In this document: positions 16,994-25,691 of the stretch, in pieces
How positions within the stretch are numbered: the first letter of the stretch is position 1
How the letters are laid out: every line of letters starts with the position of its first letter
Assembly: GCA_938021455.1 (NCBI GenBank)
Contig: CALIGP010000113.1
Coordinates: forward strand, 1-39,310
Reading direction: 5' to 3'
DNA from: an uncultured Lewinella sp.
GTDB lineage: Bacteria > Bacteroidota > Bacteroidia > Chitinophagales > Saprospiraceae
Length of the DNA stretch: 39,310 nt
The notes under the pieces: generated by a model
Database searches by the model: none
What the model was told of the DNA's origin: nothing
What the model saw: only the letters and a program-made list of their open reading frames with translations
Translations under genes and position numbers: made by a program

Positions 16994-19900
16994 ATGAAGA
17001 GAATTTCACTAGTGATTGCCATCGTCTGTCTTGCCTTTAGCGTAGCTATGGCACAGCGGACGATTTCCGGCGTCGTACAAGACGATACCGGTGAATCCCT
17101 TATTGGAGCATCCTTGCTCGTTAAGGGAACAACTTCCGGTACTGTTACCGACATTGACGGAAGATTTTCCCTGGCCGTTCCGGCCAACGCAGAGTTACTT
17201 GTTGTCAGCTACACGGGCTTTTCCACTTTGGAGTACCCCATTGGAACTGCCAGCGAAGTAACCATCACCCTCGCTGAGAGCGCTTCTCAGCTTAATGAGG
17301 TAGTAGTAACCGCCCTTGGTATCCGTAAGGAGAAGAAGGCACTCGGTTACTCTGTTGCTACTATTGGTTCCGGCCAGGTAGAAAACAGAGTAGAATCCGA
17401 CGTGGGCCGTATCCTTCGTGGTAAGGCAGCAGGTGTTGATATTACCCAGACGTCCGGTGTTGCCGGTTCTGGTACGAATATCATTATCCGTGGTTACAGC
17501 TCTATTTCTGGCTCTAACCAGCCGCTGTTCGTTGTTGACGGTGTGCCGTTCAACTCTGCTACGAACACCGACCAGGGCTTCCAGACAGGTGGAGCAACGG
17601 CTTCCAGCCGCTTCCTTGACCTTGATCCTAACAACATTGCTGAGATCAACGTACTGAAAGGACTTTCTGCTACTGTACTTTACGGTGAGCAGGGTGCTAA
17701 CGGTGTAATCCTCGTAACGACCAAGAACGGTCAAGGTGGTGCTGAAGCCAAGAAAGGCTTTGAAGTCAGTGTTACGCAAGGTGTTGCGCGTACTGAGGTA
17801 GCCAACCTTCCTGAGTACCAGAACAGCTACGGTAACGGTTTCTCCGGAAACTTCGGTTGGTTCTTCTCTAACTGGGGACCTTCTTTCGATACTCGCGGAT
17901 CCAACGGTATTGATGAGAACGGCCAGATTGAGCACCCGCTTGATCAGGATCGTTACAACGCTGCCTTCCCAGAATTCGAAGGTGCTCGTTACGACTACCG
18001 CCCATATGACAACGTTTCTGAGTTCTTCCAGGCTGGCTCTGTGTACAACACGAGTGTCAACGTAGACAAGAACTTCGGCAACGGTATTAGCTTCAACGCT
18101 AACTACAGTTACCTGGACGATACTGGCTTTGTTCCTCAGAACACTTTCCAGAAGCACAACGCTGGTGTTGGTGGTAAAGTAGACCTGGCCAACGGCCTGA
18201 AGATCTCTACTTCCCTCAACGTTGTAAGCTCTGAGCGCGTTTCTCCACCGGCCTCTATTGGTTTCGGTTCTAACCCTGCCGGCGCTTCTGTTTTCGCCAA
18301 CGTACTGTACACCCCTCGTTCGGTTGACCTTGCGGGTCTTCCTTTCCAGAACCCAATTGACGGAAGTCAGGTGTACTACCGTCGTGGCTCTGCTATCCAG
18401 AACCCACGTTGGGGACTGGCTAACATGTTTGACCGCGAGCAGGTAAACCGTTACTTCGGTAACGTTGCCCTTAGCTACAGCATCACGGACTGGCTGACCG
18501 CCAGCTACCGTATTGGTGTTGATACTTACAGCCAAATCAGCCGCCGTGAGATCAACAAAGGTGGTGCGCAGGTGCCTGATGGCCAGCTGCTTACTTCTAA
18601 CCGTGACAATACGATCATTGACCAGGTACTGAACCTGAGCTTTGACACGGAACTCAGTGAGTCTTTCAACCTGAGTGGTATCATTGGTGTGAACAACCGT
18701 ACTGACCGTTTTAACCGTACCACGGTTTCTTCTACTCAGCAGTTCATCTTTGGTCTCTTTAGCCAGAGCAACTTCATTGAGCACGTAGGTACACAGTTCG
18801 AACAGAACGAAGGCCAGGTGGGTCTTTACGGTAGTGTAACGGCTGGTTTCAACCGCTACCTCTACCTGACGGCTTCTGCTCGTAATGACTGGAGTTCTAC
18901 ACTAGAAGCAGCTAACCGTTCTATTCTTTACCCATCGGTTAGTGTTGCCTTCGTTCCAACGGATGCATTTGAGAGCCTCCAGGGTAGCCGGGTACTGAAC
19001 TACTTGAAGCTGCGTGCCGGTTACGGTACTTCTGCCCGTTTCCCTAATCCTTACACCACCCGTCCAATCCTGGGTAGTTCTACCAACGTCAGCCAGACTC
19101 CTGGTGGCGCTGCATTGAACACCAACTTCGTGAACAACCGCCTTGGTAACACGAATCTGAACCCTGAGCTTCTTGGTGAGCTTGAGTTTGGTGTTGAAGG
19201 TCGTTTCTTCAATAACCGCGTAGGTCTTGACTTCTCTGTTTACGATAAGCAGTCTAGCGACCTCCTCGTTGACCTTAACCTTGACCCTGCTTCCGGCTTT
19301 ACCGTTACTACAATCAACGCTGCCGAAGTATCTAACAAAGGTATTGAGGTTAGTCTGAACCTGATTCCCGTTAAGACTAAGGACTTCACCTGGGACATGA
19401 CCTGGAACCTGACGTCTAATGAGAACGAAGTAATCAGTGTTGCTGACGGTGTTGATCAGGTAACCATTGCTGGTTACACCAACCTGGGTAACTTTGCCAT
19501 TCCTGGCCAGCCATTCGGTGCTATTCAGGGTTCTGCCTTCGTACGTGGCCCCAACGGCGGCCTGCTCGTAGGTGCTAACGGTGAGTACCAGGCAACTAAC
19601 GACATCGAAGTTATCGGTGATCCAAACCCTAACTACTCTGCGAACTGGTTGAACACGGTTAGTTACAAAGGCTTAAGCCTCAACTGGCAGTTCTCTTATA
19701 CGGACGGTGGTGACATCTACAGTGTAACGACGGCTACTATGTTGGCTCGTGGTCTTACTTCTGATTCTGACTTTGACCGTTTCCTTCCTCTCATCCTTCC
19801 GGGTGAGGATTCTGAAGGTAACGCGAACACGGTTCAGGGTTACGTAGGTGACTACGGTTTTGCCGCTTTCTTCGGTGCGAACGAAGGTTCCATCTTTGAC

Positions 19901-20155
19901 GGTACGGTTATCCGCCTGCGGGAGATTGGCCTTGGTTACTCTCTGCCTGCTAGCTTGTTGGACAAGACTCCATTCGGTAGCATCACGCTTCGTTTGGTTG
20001 GCGAAAACCTATACTACTACGCGCCCAACTTCCCTGAAGGGGTGAACTTCGACCCGGAAGTTCTTTCTCTTGGTGTAGGTAACGGCCGTGGCTTTGACTA
20101 CCTCACTGGCCCAACGGCCAAAAAGTACGGTGCTACTATTAGCCTTACTTTCTAA
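16994..20155 (+). CDS. SusC/RagA-family TonB-dependent outer membrane protein
   Basis: N-terminal RTISGVVQDDTGESLIGASLLVKGTTSGTVTDIDGRFSL; plug LNEVVVTALGIRKEKKALGYSV..GVILVTTKNG; C-terminal aromatic end. Confidence 0.97.
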   Translation: MKRISLVIAIVCLAFSVAMAQRTISGVVQDDTGESLIGASLLVKGTTSGTVTDIDGRFSLAVPANAELLVVSYTGFSTLEYPIGTASEVTITLAESASQLNEVVVTALGIRKEKKALGYSVATIGSGQVENRVESDVGRILRGKAAGVDITQTSGVAGSGTNIIIRGYSSISGSNQPLFVVDGVPFNSATNTDQGFQTGGATASSRFLDLDPNNIAEINVLKGLSATVLYGEQGANGVILVTTKNGQGGAEAKKGFEVSVTQGVARTEVANLPEYQNSYGNGFSGNFGWFFSNWGPSFDTRGSNGIDENGQIEHPLDQDRYNAAFPEFEGARYDYRPYDNVSEFFQAGSVYNTSVNVDKNFGNGISFNANYSYLDDTGFVPQNTFQKHNAGVGGKVDLANGLKISTSLNVVSSERVSPPASIGFGSNPAGASVFANVLYTPRSVDLAGLPFQNPIDGSQVYYRRGSAIQNPRWGLANMFDREQVNRYFGNVALSYSITDWLTASYRIGVDTYSQISRREINKGGAQVPDGQLLTSNRDNTIIDQVLNLSFDTELSESFNLSGIIGVNNRTDRFNRTTVSSTQQFIFGLFSQSNFIEHVGTQFEQNEGQVGLYGSVTAGFNRYLYLTASARNDWSSTLEAANRSILYPSVSVAFVPTDAFESLQGSRVLNYLKLRAGYGTSARFPNPYTTRPILGSSTNVSQTPGGAALNTNFVNNRLGNTNLNPELLGELEFGVEGRFFNNRVGLDFSVYDKQSSDLLVDLNLDPASGFTVTTINAAEVSNKGIEVSLNLIPVKTKDFTWDMTWNLTSNENEVISVADGVDQVTIAGYTNLGNFAIPGQPFGAIQGSAFVRGPNGGLLVGANGEYQATNDIEVIGDPNPNYSANWLNTVSYKGLSLNWQFSYTDGGDIYSVTTATMLARGLTSDSDFDRFLPLILPGEDSEGNANTVQGYVGDYGFAAFFGANEGSIFDGTVIRLREIGLGYSLPASLLDKTPFGSITLRLVGENLYYYAPNFPEGVNFDPEVLSLGVGNGRGFDYLTGPTAKKYGATISLTF

Positions 20156-20183
20156 GCAACCATCTTATCAGAAGACTACGCTA

Positions 20184-20211
20184 CCCGCCGGAGAATTTAG
20201 GCTCCGGCGGG
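20184..20211 (+). promoter_or_regulatory. Intercistronic hairpin between susC- and susD-like genes
   Basis: CCCGCCGGAG-AATTTAGG-CTCCGGCGGG; no T-run. Confidence 0.6.
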
Positions 20212-20232
20212 CAGCATAGACAAGTAATAAAT

Positions 20233-21969
20233 ATGAAACTATTCAAGAAAATTGCTCTGGCAATGATCGTCCTTTCCATGGCCGCCTGTGCCGATTTGGA
20301 CGAGTTGTTGATCAATCCTAACGGTGTAGATCCGTCGCAGGCGGACGCCGTTTCTCTTTACAACAGTGTTCAACTGGGCTTCAGAAATGTGGCTTACAGT
20401 GGGGCTGTTTATAACTTCACTACGGGACTTTCCCGCATGGAAGCCGAAACGGGAGGTTTTACCTACGTAGCGACTCACGCTCCTACTGAATTCAGTGGCT
20501 TATGGAGTGCTGCCTACGCCGGTCTCTTCCCTGACATCGATGCTTACATTGCTATTGCTGAGCCACTTGGCCTTGACGCAGAAGTTGCTTCTTGTAAAAT
20601 CATGAAGGCCTACTCTCTATTGATGATGGTGGATCTTTTTGACGACATCCCACTGAGCCAGGCAGGTATGGGCGGTGCTGACACACCAAACACGACGCCA
20701 ACGGCCGATTCTGGTGAGGAAGTGTACGCTGCTGCAAACACCCTGCTCGACGAAGCAATTGCTGCTCTCGCTAGCGGCGAAGGCTTTGCAAGTGCGGCCT
20801 TTGATAACTTCTACGGTGGTACTGCCGCTGATTGGAGCAAGGTGGCCTCTACTCTGAAGCTGCGTACGGCAGTTACCACTAAGCTAGCTGGTGGTACTGG
20901 CGCTCAGGTTAACGCCCTCGTTGATGGTGGAGACCTTATCGTAGCTAACGGCGATAACTTCGAGTGGACCTACGGTACTAACCGTGCTAACCCGAACAAC
21001 CGTCACCCGTTCTACAACAACTCTTACGAGAACAACGACGGTGCTTACATGTCTAACTGGTACATGTGGTTGCTGGCGGAGTCTAAGGGTTTTGTTGATC
21101 CACGGACGCGCTACTACTTCTTCCGTCAGGAGACGGATCTGGAATCTATCTACTCGGATCTGGACGGAGCGAATGCTTTTGACTGTATCCTTACCCAAGT
21201 ACCGGACGTGGATTTCATTCCTCCTCACTACGAGGCGGTAAGTCCTGATATGCCTTACTGTTTGGGCAGCTACGACCTTAGTTACTTTGGTCGTGATCAC
21301 CTGAACGGTTCTGGTATTCCGCCGGATGGAGCTATCCGTACCGTGTACGGTCTGTACCCCGCTGGTGGTAAGTTTGACAACGACATCGATAACGGTGACA
21401 TTCAGAACGCTGGTACTGATGGTGCTTTAGGTGAAGGTGTTGCCCCAATCTGGCAGGCTTCCTGGACGCACTTCCAGTTGGCTGAAGCTGTTCTTACTAT
21501 GGGAGCTAACGGCGATGCCCGCCAGCTACTGGAAGATGGTATTAAACTGTCTCAGGAACGTGTAAGAAGCTTCGAAGATAAGGTTGATGGTAACCGTATT
21601 TTGGCTACTGTTCCTACAATTGTAACGGTTGCCGACACTTACGTTGCTGATAGCCTTTGGACGGAGTACGTAGACTTCGTAATGGCGGAGTATGATGCTG
21701 CTGGTAGTGATGATGACCGCATGGCCGTCGTTGCCCGTGAATACCTGATTGCTCTTTGGGGTAATGGTATTGAGGGTTACAACCTGTACCGTCGTACTTG
21801 TCTGCCTGCTAACCTTCAGCCATCCATTGACCCGGCTGCTGGTAACCCATTCATCCGCTCTGCGCTTTACCCCGCTACGCACGTTAACCTGAACCAGAAT
21901 ATTACCCAAAAGGAGAACATTACCACTCCGGTATTCTGGGATACGAATGACGCTAGTTGTAACTACTAA
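20233..21969 (+). CDS. SusD/RagB-family nutrient-binding lipoprotein
   Basis: Lipobox MAAC; immediately downstream of SusC; SusD-like C-term EYLIALWGNGIEGYNLYRRTCLP. Confidence 0.93.
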   Translation: MKLFKKIALAMIVLSMAACADLDELLINPNGVDPSQADAVSLYNSVQLGFRNVAYSGAVYNFTTGLSRMEAETGGFTYVATHAPTEFSGLWSAAYAGLFPDIDAYIAIAEPLGLDAEVASCKIMKAYSLLMMVDLFDDIPLSQAGMGGADTPNTTPTADSGEEVYAAANTLLDEAIAALASGEGFASAAFDNFYGGTAADWSKVASTLKLRTAVTTKLAGGTGAQVNALVDGGDLIVANGDNFEWTYGTNRANPNNRHPFYNNSYENNDGAYMSNWYMWLLAESKGFVDPRTRYYFFRQETDLESIYSDLDGANAFDCILTQVPDVDFIPPHYEAVSPDMPYCLGSYDLSYFGRDHLNGSGIPPDGAIRTVYGLYPAGGKFDNDIDNGDIQNAGTDGALGEGVAPIWQASWTHFQLAEAVLTMGANGDARQLLEDGIKLSQERVRSFEDKVDGNRILATVPTIVTVADTYVADSLWTEYVDFVMAEYDAAGSDDDRMAVVAREYLIALWGNGIEGYNLYRRTCLPANLQPSIDPAAGNPFIRSALYPATHVNLNQNITQKENITTPVFWDTNDASCNY

Positions 21970-21994
21970 CCAGCGAAATTTGTCCACTTTGGAT

Positions 21995-22039
21995 CCAGGG
22001 CCGGAGAAGTGAATCGTCCGATTTCTCTTCCGGCTCTGG
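21995..22039 (+). promoter_or_regulatory. Intercistronic hairpin after the susD-like gene
   Basis: CCAGGGCCGGAGAAGTGAATCG .. CGATTTCTCTTCCGGCTCTGG. Confidence 0.6.
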
Positions 22040-22061
22040 CCAAAATTCTAACTTAATCTTC

Positions 22062-22083
22062 GTTGTAGTTTTCCAACTACAAC
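22062..22083 (+). promoter_or_regulatory. Hairpin just upstream of the third operon gene
   Basis: GTTGTAGTT-TTCC-AACTACAAC perfect 9-bp stem, 13 nt before the ATG. Confidence 0.55.
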
Positions 22084-22096
22084 TAAATCATACAAT

Positions 22097-23080
22097 ATGC
22101 TTAAGAAATTATCCTTTCTGCTGGCCGCTTGTCTTATCGTGATGACCGGCTGTAAGGACGACGAACTAGCTCCGGTTATCATCTTCAATGAATTGGAGAT
22201 TGGTGCCTTCCCTTTCCTTAACGAACTTAAAACAGCCGAATTTGACTTGGCGGACCTCGCTGGTTCTGCTTACGAAATGGACGTTTACTTCGTTGACGGT
22301 GAAGCGGGTGCAAAAGTTGCTCAGTACAACATCTTCGTCACCTTCGATGATAACAACCCCGACAATGGTACCATAGAAGCTAATGAAATGCTCTACCGTT
22401 CTTTAACCCCAAGCGATTTTGCACCACTAGGTGACAAAGGAAACCTGGGTACGACGGTTCGTATTCCTTTCAGTGATGTAGCCGGTTTCGTTGGTGCAGG
22501 TGCTGAGGGTGCCGTTATTTCCGGTGACCGTTTCCAATTCCGTACGGAAATTGTAACGACTTCCGGTACTACGTTCAACTCCGTTAACTCTACCCCGGCC
22601 GTTACGAACGCCTTCGGTGGTATCTGGAACTTCAACGTAAACGCTACCTGCCCGCTCAGTGATGATGCTTTTGTGGGAGCTTACACTTGCTCTTACGGTG
22701 AAGTTTACGAATCGTTCCCTCTCTTTGGTGCGGCGGTTCAGCCCTTCGGTCCAGCTCCGCTGAGCCTTGGCGTAACGCTGTCTACCGTTGCGGGTTCTTC
22801 TACTCGCCGCTCTTTCAACTACGGTCCGTACCTGCTCCCAGGTTATGGCTTTGGTACGTCAGATATCACGCTTGAGTTCGCTTGTGACGTAGTTACTTCT
22901 ACCAACATCGACTCTGGTGCTGGTTGTGGTTCTGGTTCTATTCAGGCTTCTCAGACAGGCGTTGCTTCTTTTGACCTGGTAGATGATTCTACCTGGACAA
23001 TTGAGTACAATGACTTTGATCCTAATGGTGGATGTGGACCTTCTCCACTTCCTTTCAGCATCATCTTTACTAAGCAGTAA
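22097..23080 (+). CDS. Surface lipoprotein, third gene of the SusCD operon
   Basis: Lipobox VMTGC followed by KDDE; same optimised codon style as susC/susD. Confidence 0.8.
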   Translation: MLKKLSFLLAACLIVMTGCKDDELAPVIIFNELEIGAFPFLNELKTAEFDLADLAGSAYEMDVYFVDGEAGAKVAQYNIFVTFDDNNPDNGTIEANEMLYRSLTPSDFAPLGDKGNLGTTVRIPFSDVAGFVGAGAEGAVISGDRFQFRTEIVTTSGTTFNSVNSTPAVTNAFGGIWNFNVNATCPLSDDAFVGAYTCSYGEVYESFPLFGAAVQPFGPAPLSLGVTLSTVAGSSTRRSFNYGPYLLPGYGFGTSDITLEFACDVVTSTNIDSGAGCGSGSIQASQTGVASFDLVDDSTWTIEYNDFDPNGGCGPSPLPFSIIFTKQ

Positions 23081-23118
23081 ATGACTGATCGTTCCGTGAA
23101 AACGGAATTTGAATTCCG

Positions 23119-23160
23119 AAAGGGGTGCCGCTCATTGAGTGGTGCCCCTTTTGGTTTTAT
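23119..23160 (+). terminator. Operon terminator
   Basis: AAAGGGGTGCCGCTC-ATT-GAGTGGTGCCCCTTT (15 bp with G-U pairs) then TTGGTTTTAT; preceded by hairpin CGGAATT-TG-AATTCCG at 23103-23118. Confidence 0.75.
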
Positions 23161-23247
23161 AATACCAACGGCAAAGCATCAATGATACAGACCCGCAAAA
23201 CGAACAGGTACCGGTCTGCACCCGTTAGGCATACTAAACAATAAAGT

Positions 23248-24774
23248 ATGCCATTTCTGGGGAGTCTCATTAAGACTGCACTTGACCTTAACGCTCAGTT
23301 TACTTCTTTGCCGGACCAACCCCGGAAAACGCAAGAGGAGCAACTGCGCTACCTACTTTCTACCGCCGAAGGAACTGCTTTCGGACAGTACTATGGCTTC
23401 AGCTCTCTTCTGGAAGAAGAGGATGTCATTTCAAGTTACCAGCGCCGTGTACCGATTTTTGACTATAAAACGCTCCAGCAACGCTGGTGGAAACAGCAGC
23501 AGGATTTTCCTAATATAACCTGGCCCGGACAACCAGGTTTTTTTGCGTTGAGTTCTGGCACTACCGGTAAAAAAAGCAAGCGAATCCCCGTCACGGATGA
23601 AATGCTGCATGTGTTTCGCAGTGTGAGCCAGTCACAGATCGCGGCTTTAGCTAATTTCGATTTGCCGGCTGATTTATATGAAAAGGATATACTAATGCTG
23701 GGGTCTTCAGCTGACCTGAAGGCGCATAAACACCACCTGGAAGGAGAGATTAGTGGCATTAATAGTAGTAATATTCCTGGATGGTTCGACGGCTTTTATA
23801 AGCCGGGGAAAGAAATTGCTAGTATTGACAAATGGGAAGAGCGGGTGGCTGCTATCGCTAAGGCTGCCCCTGAATGGGATGTAGTGGCCATTGCCGGAAT
23901 CCCCTCCTGGGTTAGAATGATGCTCATAAAAATCATTGAAACGCATGGATTGGACACCATTCATGATATGTGGCCCAACCTTAAGCTTTATGCAACGGGT
24001 GGTGTTGCCTTTGAACCCCACCGGAAGAGTTTTGAGGCGCTGGTCAGGGAACCTCTTACTGTGATGGATACTTATTTAGCATCAGAAGGCTTCTTTGCCT
24101 TCACTGCTCGACCCAATACCATGAATATGCAACTGGCCGTTGAGCATGGCATATTTTATGAGTTTATTCCCTTTGATGAGCGAGGCTTTGACGAAACGGG
24201 GTCGCTGTTGAAAAACCCAGTTGTACACGACTTGGGAGAGGTAGAAGAGAATCAGGAATATGCACTACTGGTGAGTACGCCGGCAGGAGCTTGGAGATAC
24301 ATGATCGGAGACACCATTAAGTTTAAAGATCTGGAGAAGTACGAGATCGTGATTAGTGGGCGAACGAAGTATTTCCTGAACGTGGTGGGTAGCCAGTTGA
24401 GTGAAGAGAAGCTGAACGCTGCGGTAGGCGAGGTGGCTAAAGAGTTGGGAGAAGAGATTAATGAGTTCGCCGTTGCGGCCGTTAAGGAGGAGAGTGGAGA
24501 GTACATCCACCAATGGGTACTTGGCTCCCCTTCAGGAGCTTTAAACCCTGAACGAGCTAAAAGTCTTCTGGATGCATCCCTGCAGGAAAGAAACAAAAAC
24601 TATCGGGTGGCGCGTGAAAAGGCACTGAAAGGACTTGCTGTACGGTCGGTTAAGACCGAAACAATCTATAACTGGCTCGAAACGGGTAAGAAAAAAGGAG
24701 GACAGATTAAAGTCCCTAAAGTAATGAAGGAGAAGATGATGCGGTCTTTGCTGGGGCATTTGGAGAAGCTTTAA
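23248..24774 (+). CDS. GH3 auxin-responsive promoter-family protein (acyl-adenylase fold)
   Basis: FFALSSGTTGKKSKRIPVTDEML; LYATGGVAFEPHRKSFEALV; YRMYMIGDT-like WRYMIGDTIKFKDLEKYEIVISGRTKYFLNVVGSQLSEEKL. Confidence 0.92.
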   Translation: MPFLGSLIKTALDLNAQFTSLPDQPRKTQEEQLRYLLSTAEGTAFGQYYGFSSLLEEEDVISSYQRRVPIFDYKTLQQRWWKQQQDFPNITWPGQPGFFALSSGTTGKKSKRIPVTDEMLHVFRSVSQSQIAALANFDLPADLYEKDILMLGSSADLKAHKHHLEGEISGINSSNIPGWFDGFYKPGKEIASIDKWEERVAAIAKAAPEWDVVAIAGIPSWVRMMLIKIIETHGLDTIHDMWPNLKLYATGGVAFEPHRKSFEALVREPLTVMDTYLASEGFFAFTARPNTMNMQLAVEHGIFYEFIPFDERGFDETGSLLKNPVVHDLGEVEENQEYALLVSTPAGAWRYMIGDTIKFKDLEKYEIVISGRTKYFLNVVGSQLSEEKLNAAVGEVAKELGEEINEFAVAAVKEESGEYIHQWVLGSPSGALNPERAKSLLDASLQERNKNYRVAREKALKGLAVRSVKTETIYNWLETGKKKGGQIKVPKVMKEKMMRSLLGHLEKL

Positions 24775-24849
24775 GGGGGGCTGTCCACTGGCCATTGGGA
24801 AAAGGGCTTAGCATACCCATCTTCGACAGGCCCTCAGCAGAGGGCTTCA

Positions 24850-24909
24850 GGAAACCTCTCCCCAACCCTTCTCCGGTAAGTTTGGTCTCTGACCAAACGG
24901 AGAGGGGCT
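24850..24909. repeat. CCTCTCCCC hairpin repeat, copy 2, with an inserted hairpin
   Basis: Same flanks as 6051-6090; extra GTTTGGTC-TCT-GACCAAAC at 24880-24898. Confidence 0.75.
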
Positions 24910-24946
24910 AGGCAAAACGCTACGCATTTTAGTGGTTAAACCTGTT

Positions 24947-25423
24947 TTACCATTTTATGGTATAAGAATATCCTCCACTATCAGATTTCCCCTGTGAGGT
25001 TTCCTTCTGCGTAACGGTGCCCTTGATCTTCCCCGTGCTAGTGTAAGTCACCTGAAGCGAGTTGTTGGGTTTAACTGGTGTGGCCGTTGCAGTAGGCTTC
25101 TTCACCTTGGGGAGCTTGAAGTGGATGTTGATGTCTTGATGAATCCGGACTTTTTTCTTGCGATCTTGCGGGACGTTCCATCGCATTAGTTTGACCACCC
25201 TAATGGCTTCCTGGTCGCAGCCGTGGCCAAGGCCTTTTTTAACTTTAGCGTCGACCACTTTCCCGCGATAGTCTAGGGAGTAGCGAATAAGAACAGTGCC
25301 CTCCACTTTGGCTACTAATGCTTCTTCTGGGTACTTCAGGTGCTCTGCCACGAACTTTTTCATAGCAGCGAGGCCACCGGGGTAGACGGGTTTGGCGATG
25401 TGAGTTGGACGGTTCTTTGCCAT
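24947..25423 (-). CDS. TonB C-terminal-domain protein without a membrane anchor
   Basis: KPVYPGGLAAMKKFVAEHLKYPEEALVAKVEGTVLIRYSLDYRGKVVDAKVKKGLGHGCDQEAIRVVKLMRWNVP is TonB_C-like; no N-terminal TM segment. Confidence 0.85.
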   Translation of the reverse strand: MAKNRPTHIAKPVYPGGLAAMKKFVAEHLKYPEEALVAKVEGTVLIRYSLDYRGKVVDAKVKKGLGHGCDQEAIRVVKLMRWNVPQDRKKKVRIHQDINIHFKLPKVKKPTATATPVKPNNSLQVTYTSTGKIKGTVTQKETSQGKSDSGGYSYTIKW

Positions 25424-25433
25424 TTTGTTTGGG

Positions 25434-25558
25434 CGCGTTTTGCGCTTTTAGACGATGGTAAAACGCGCTACGCTCGTTTTACCTTAGACGCGCTACGCGC
25501 TTTTAGGCGAAAAAATCGCTGCGCTCTTTTTTCTTTTAGACGGCTGTTGGCCTTTTAG
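25434..25558. repeat. Array of short hairpins separated by TTTTAGACG/TTTTAGGCG-like spacers
   Basis: Includes GGTAAAACG-cGCTACGCt-CGTTTTACC (25457-25483), GCGC-TAC-GCGC, GAAAAAATCGCTGCGCTCTTTTTTC. Confidence 0.65.
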
Positions 25559-25608
25559 GTACTACCCCATGATTAACGTTACAATCATGGCTAAGGTTAA
25601 GCCTGCCC

Positions 25609-25626
25609 TGCACCTGCGTCCGCGCC
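25609..25626 (+). repeat. Dispersed TGCACCTGCG repeat, short form
   Basis: TGCACCTGCGTCCGCGCC, exact. Confidence 0.8.
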
Positions 25627-25691
25627 CTAAATTGGGGAAGTTTACGATTGATGACCGGCTTGTATTATATTACGACAACAAAACTTGAATC

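Noticed and set aside
17195-18784. 529-aa minus-strand ORF antisense to susC
   Set aside because: Mirror of a strongly codon-biased gene; V/T/R-rich low-complexity translation with no recognisable domain. Same explanation for antisense ORFs at 20884-21300 and 21526-21987.
25340-25558. 72-aa plus-strand ORF
   Set aside because: Reads through the hairpin array and antisense to the TonB-CTD gene start.
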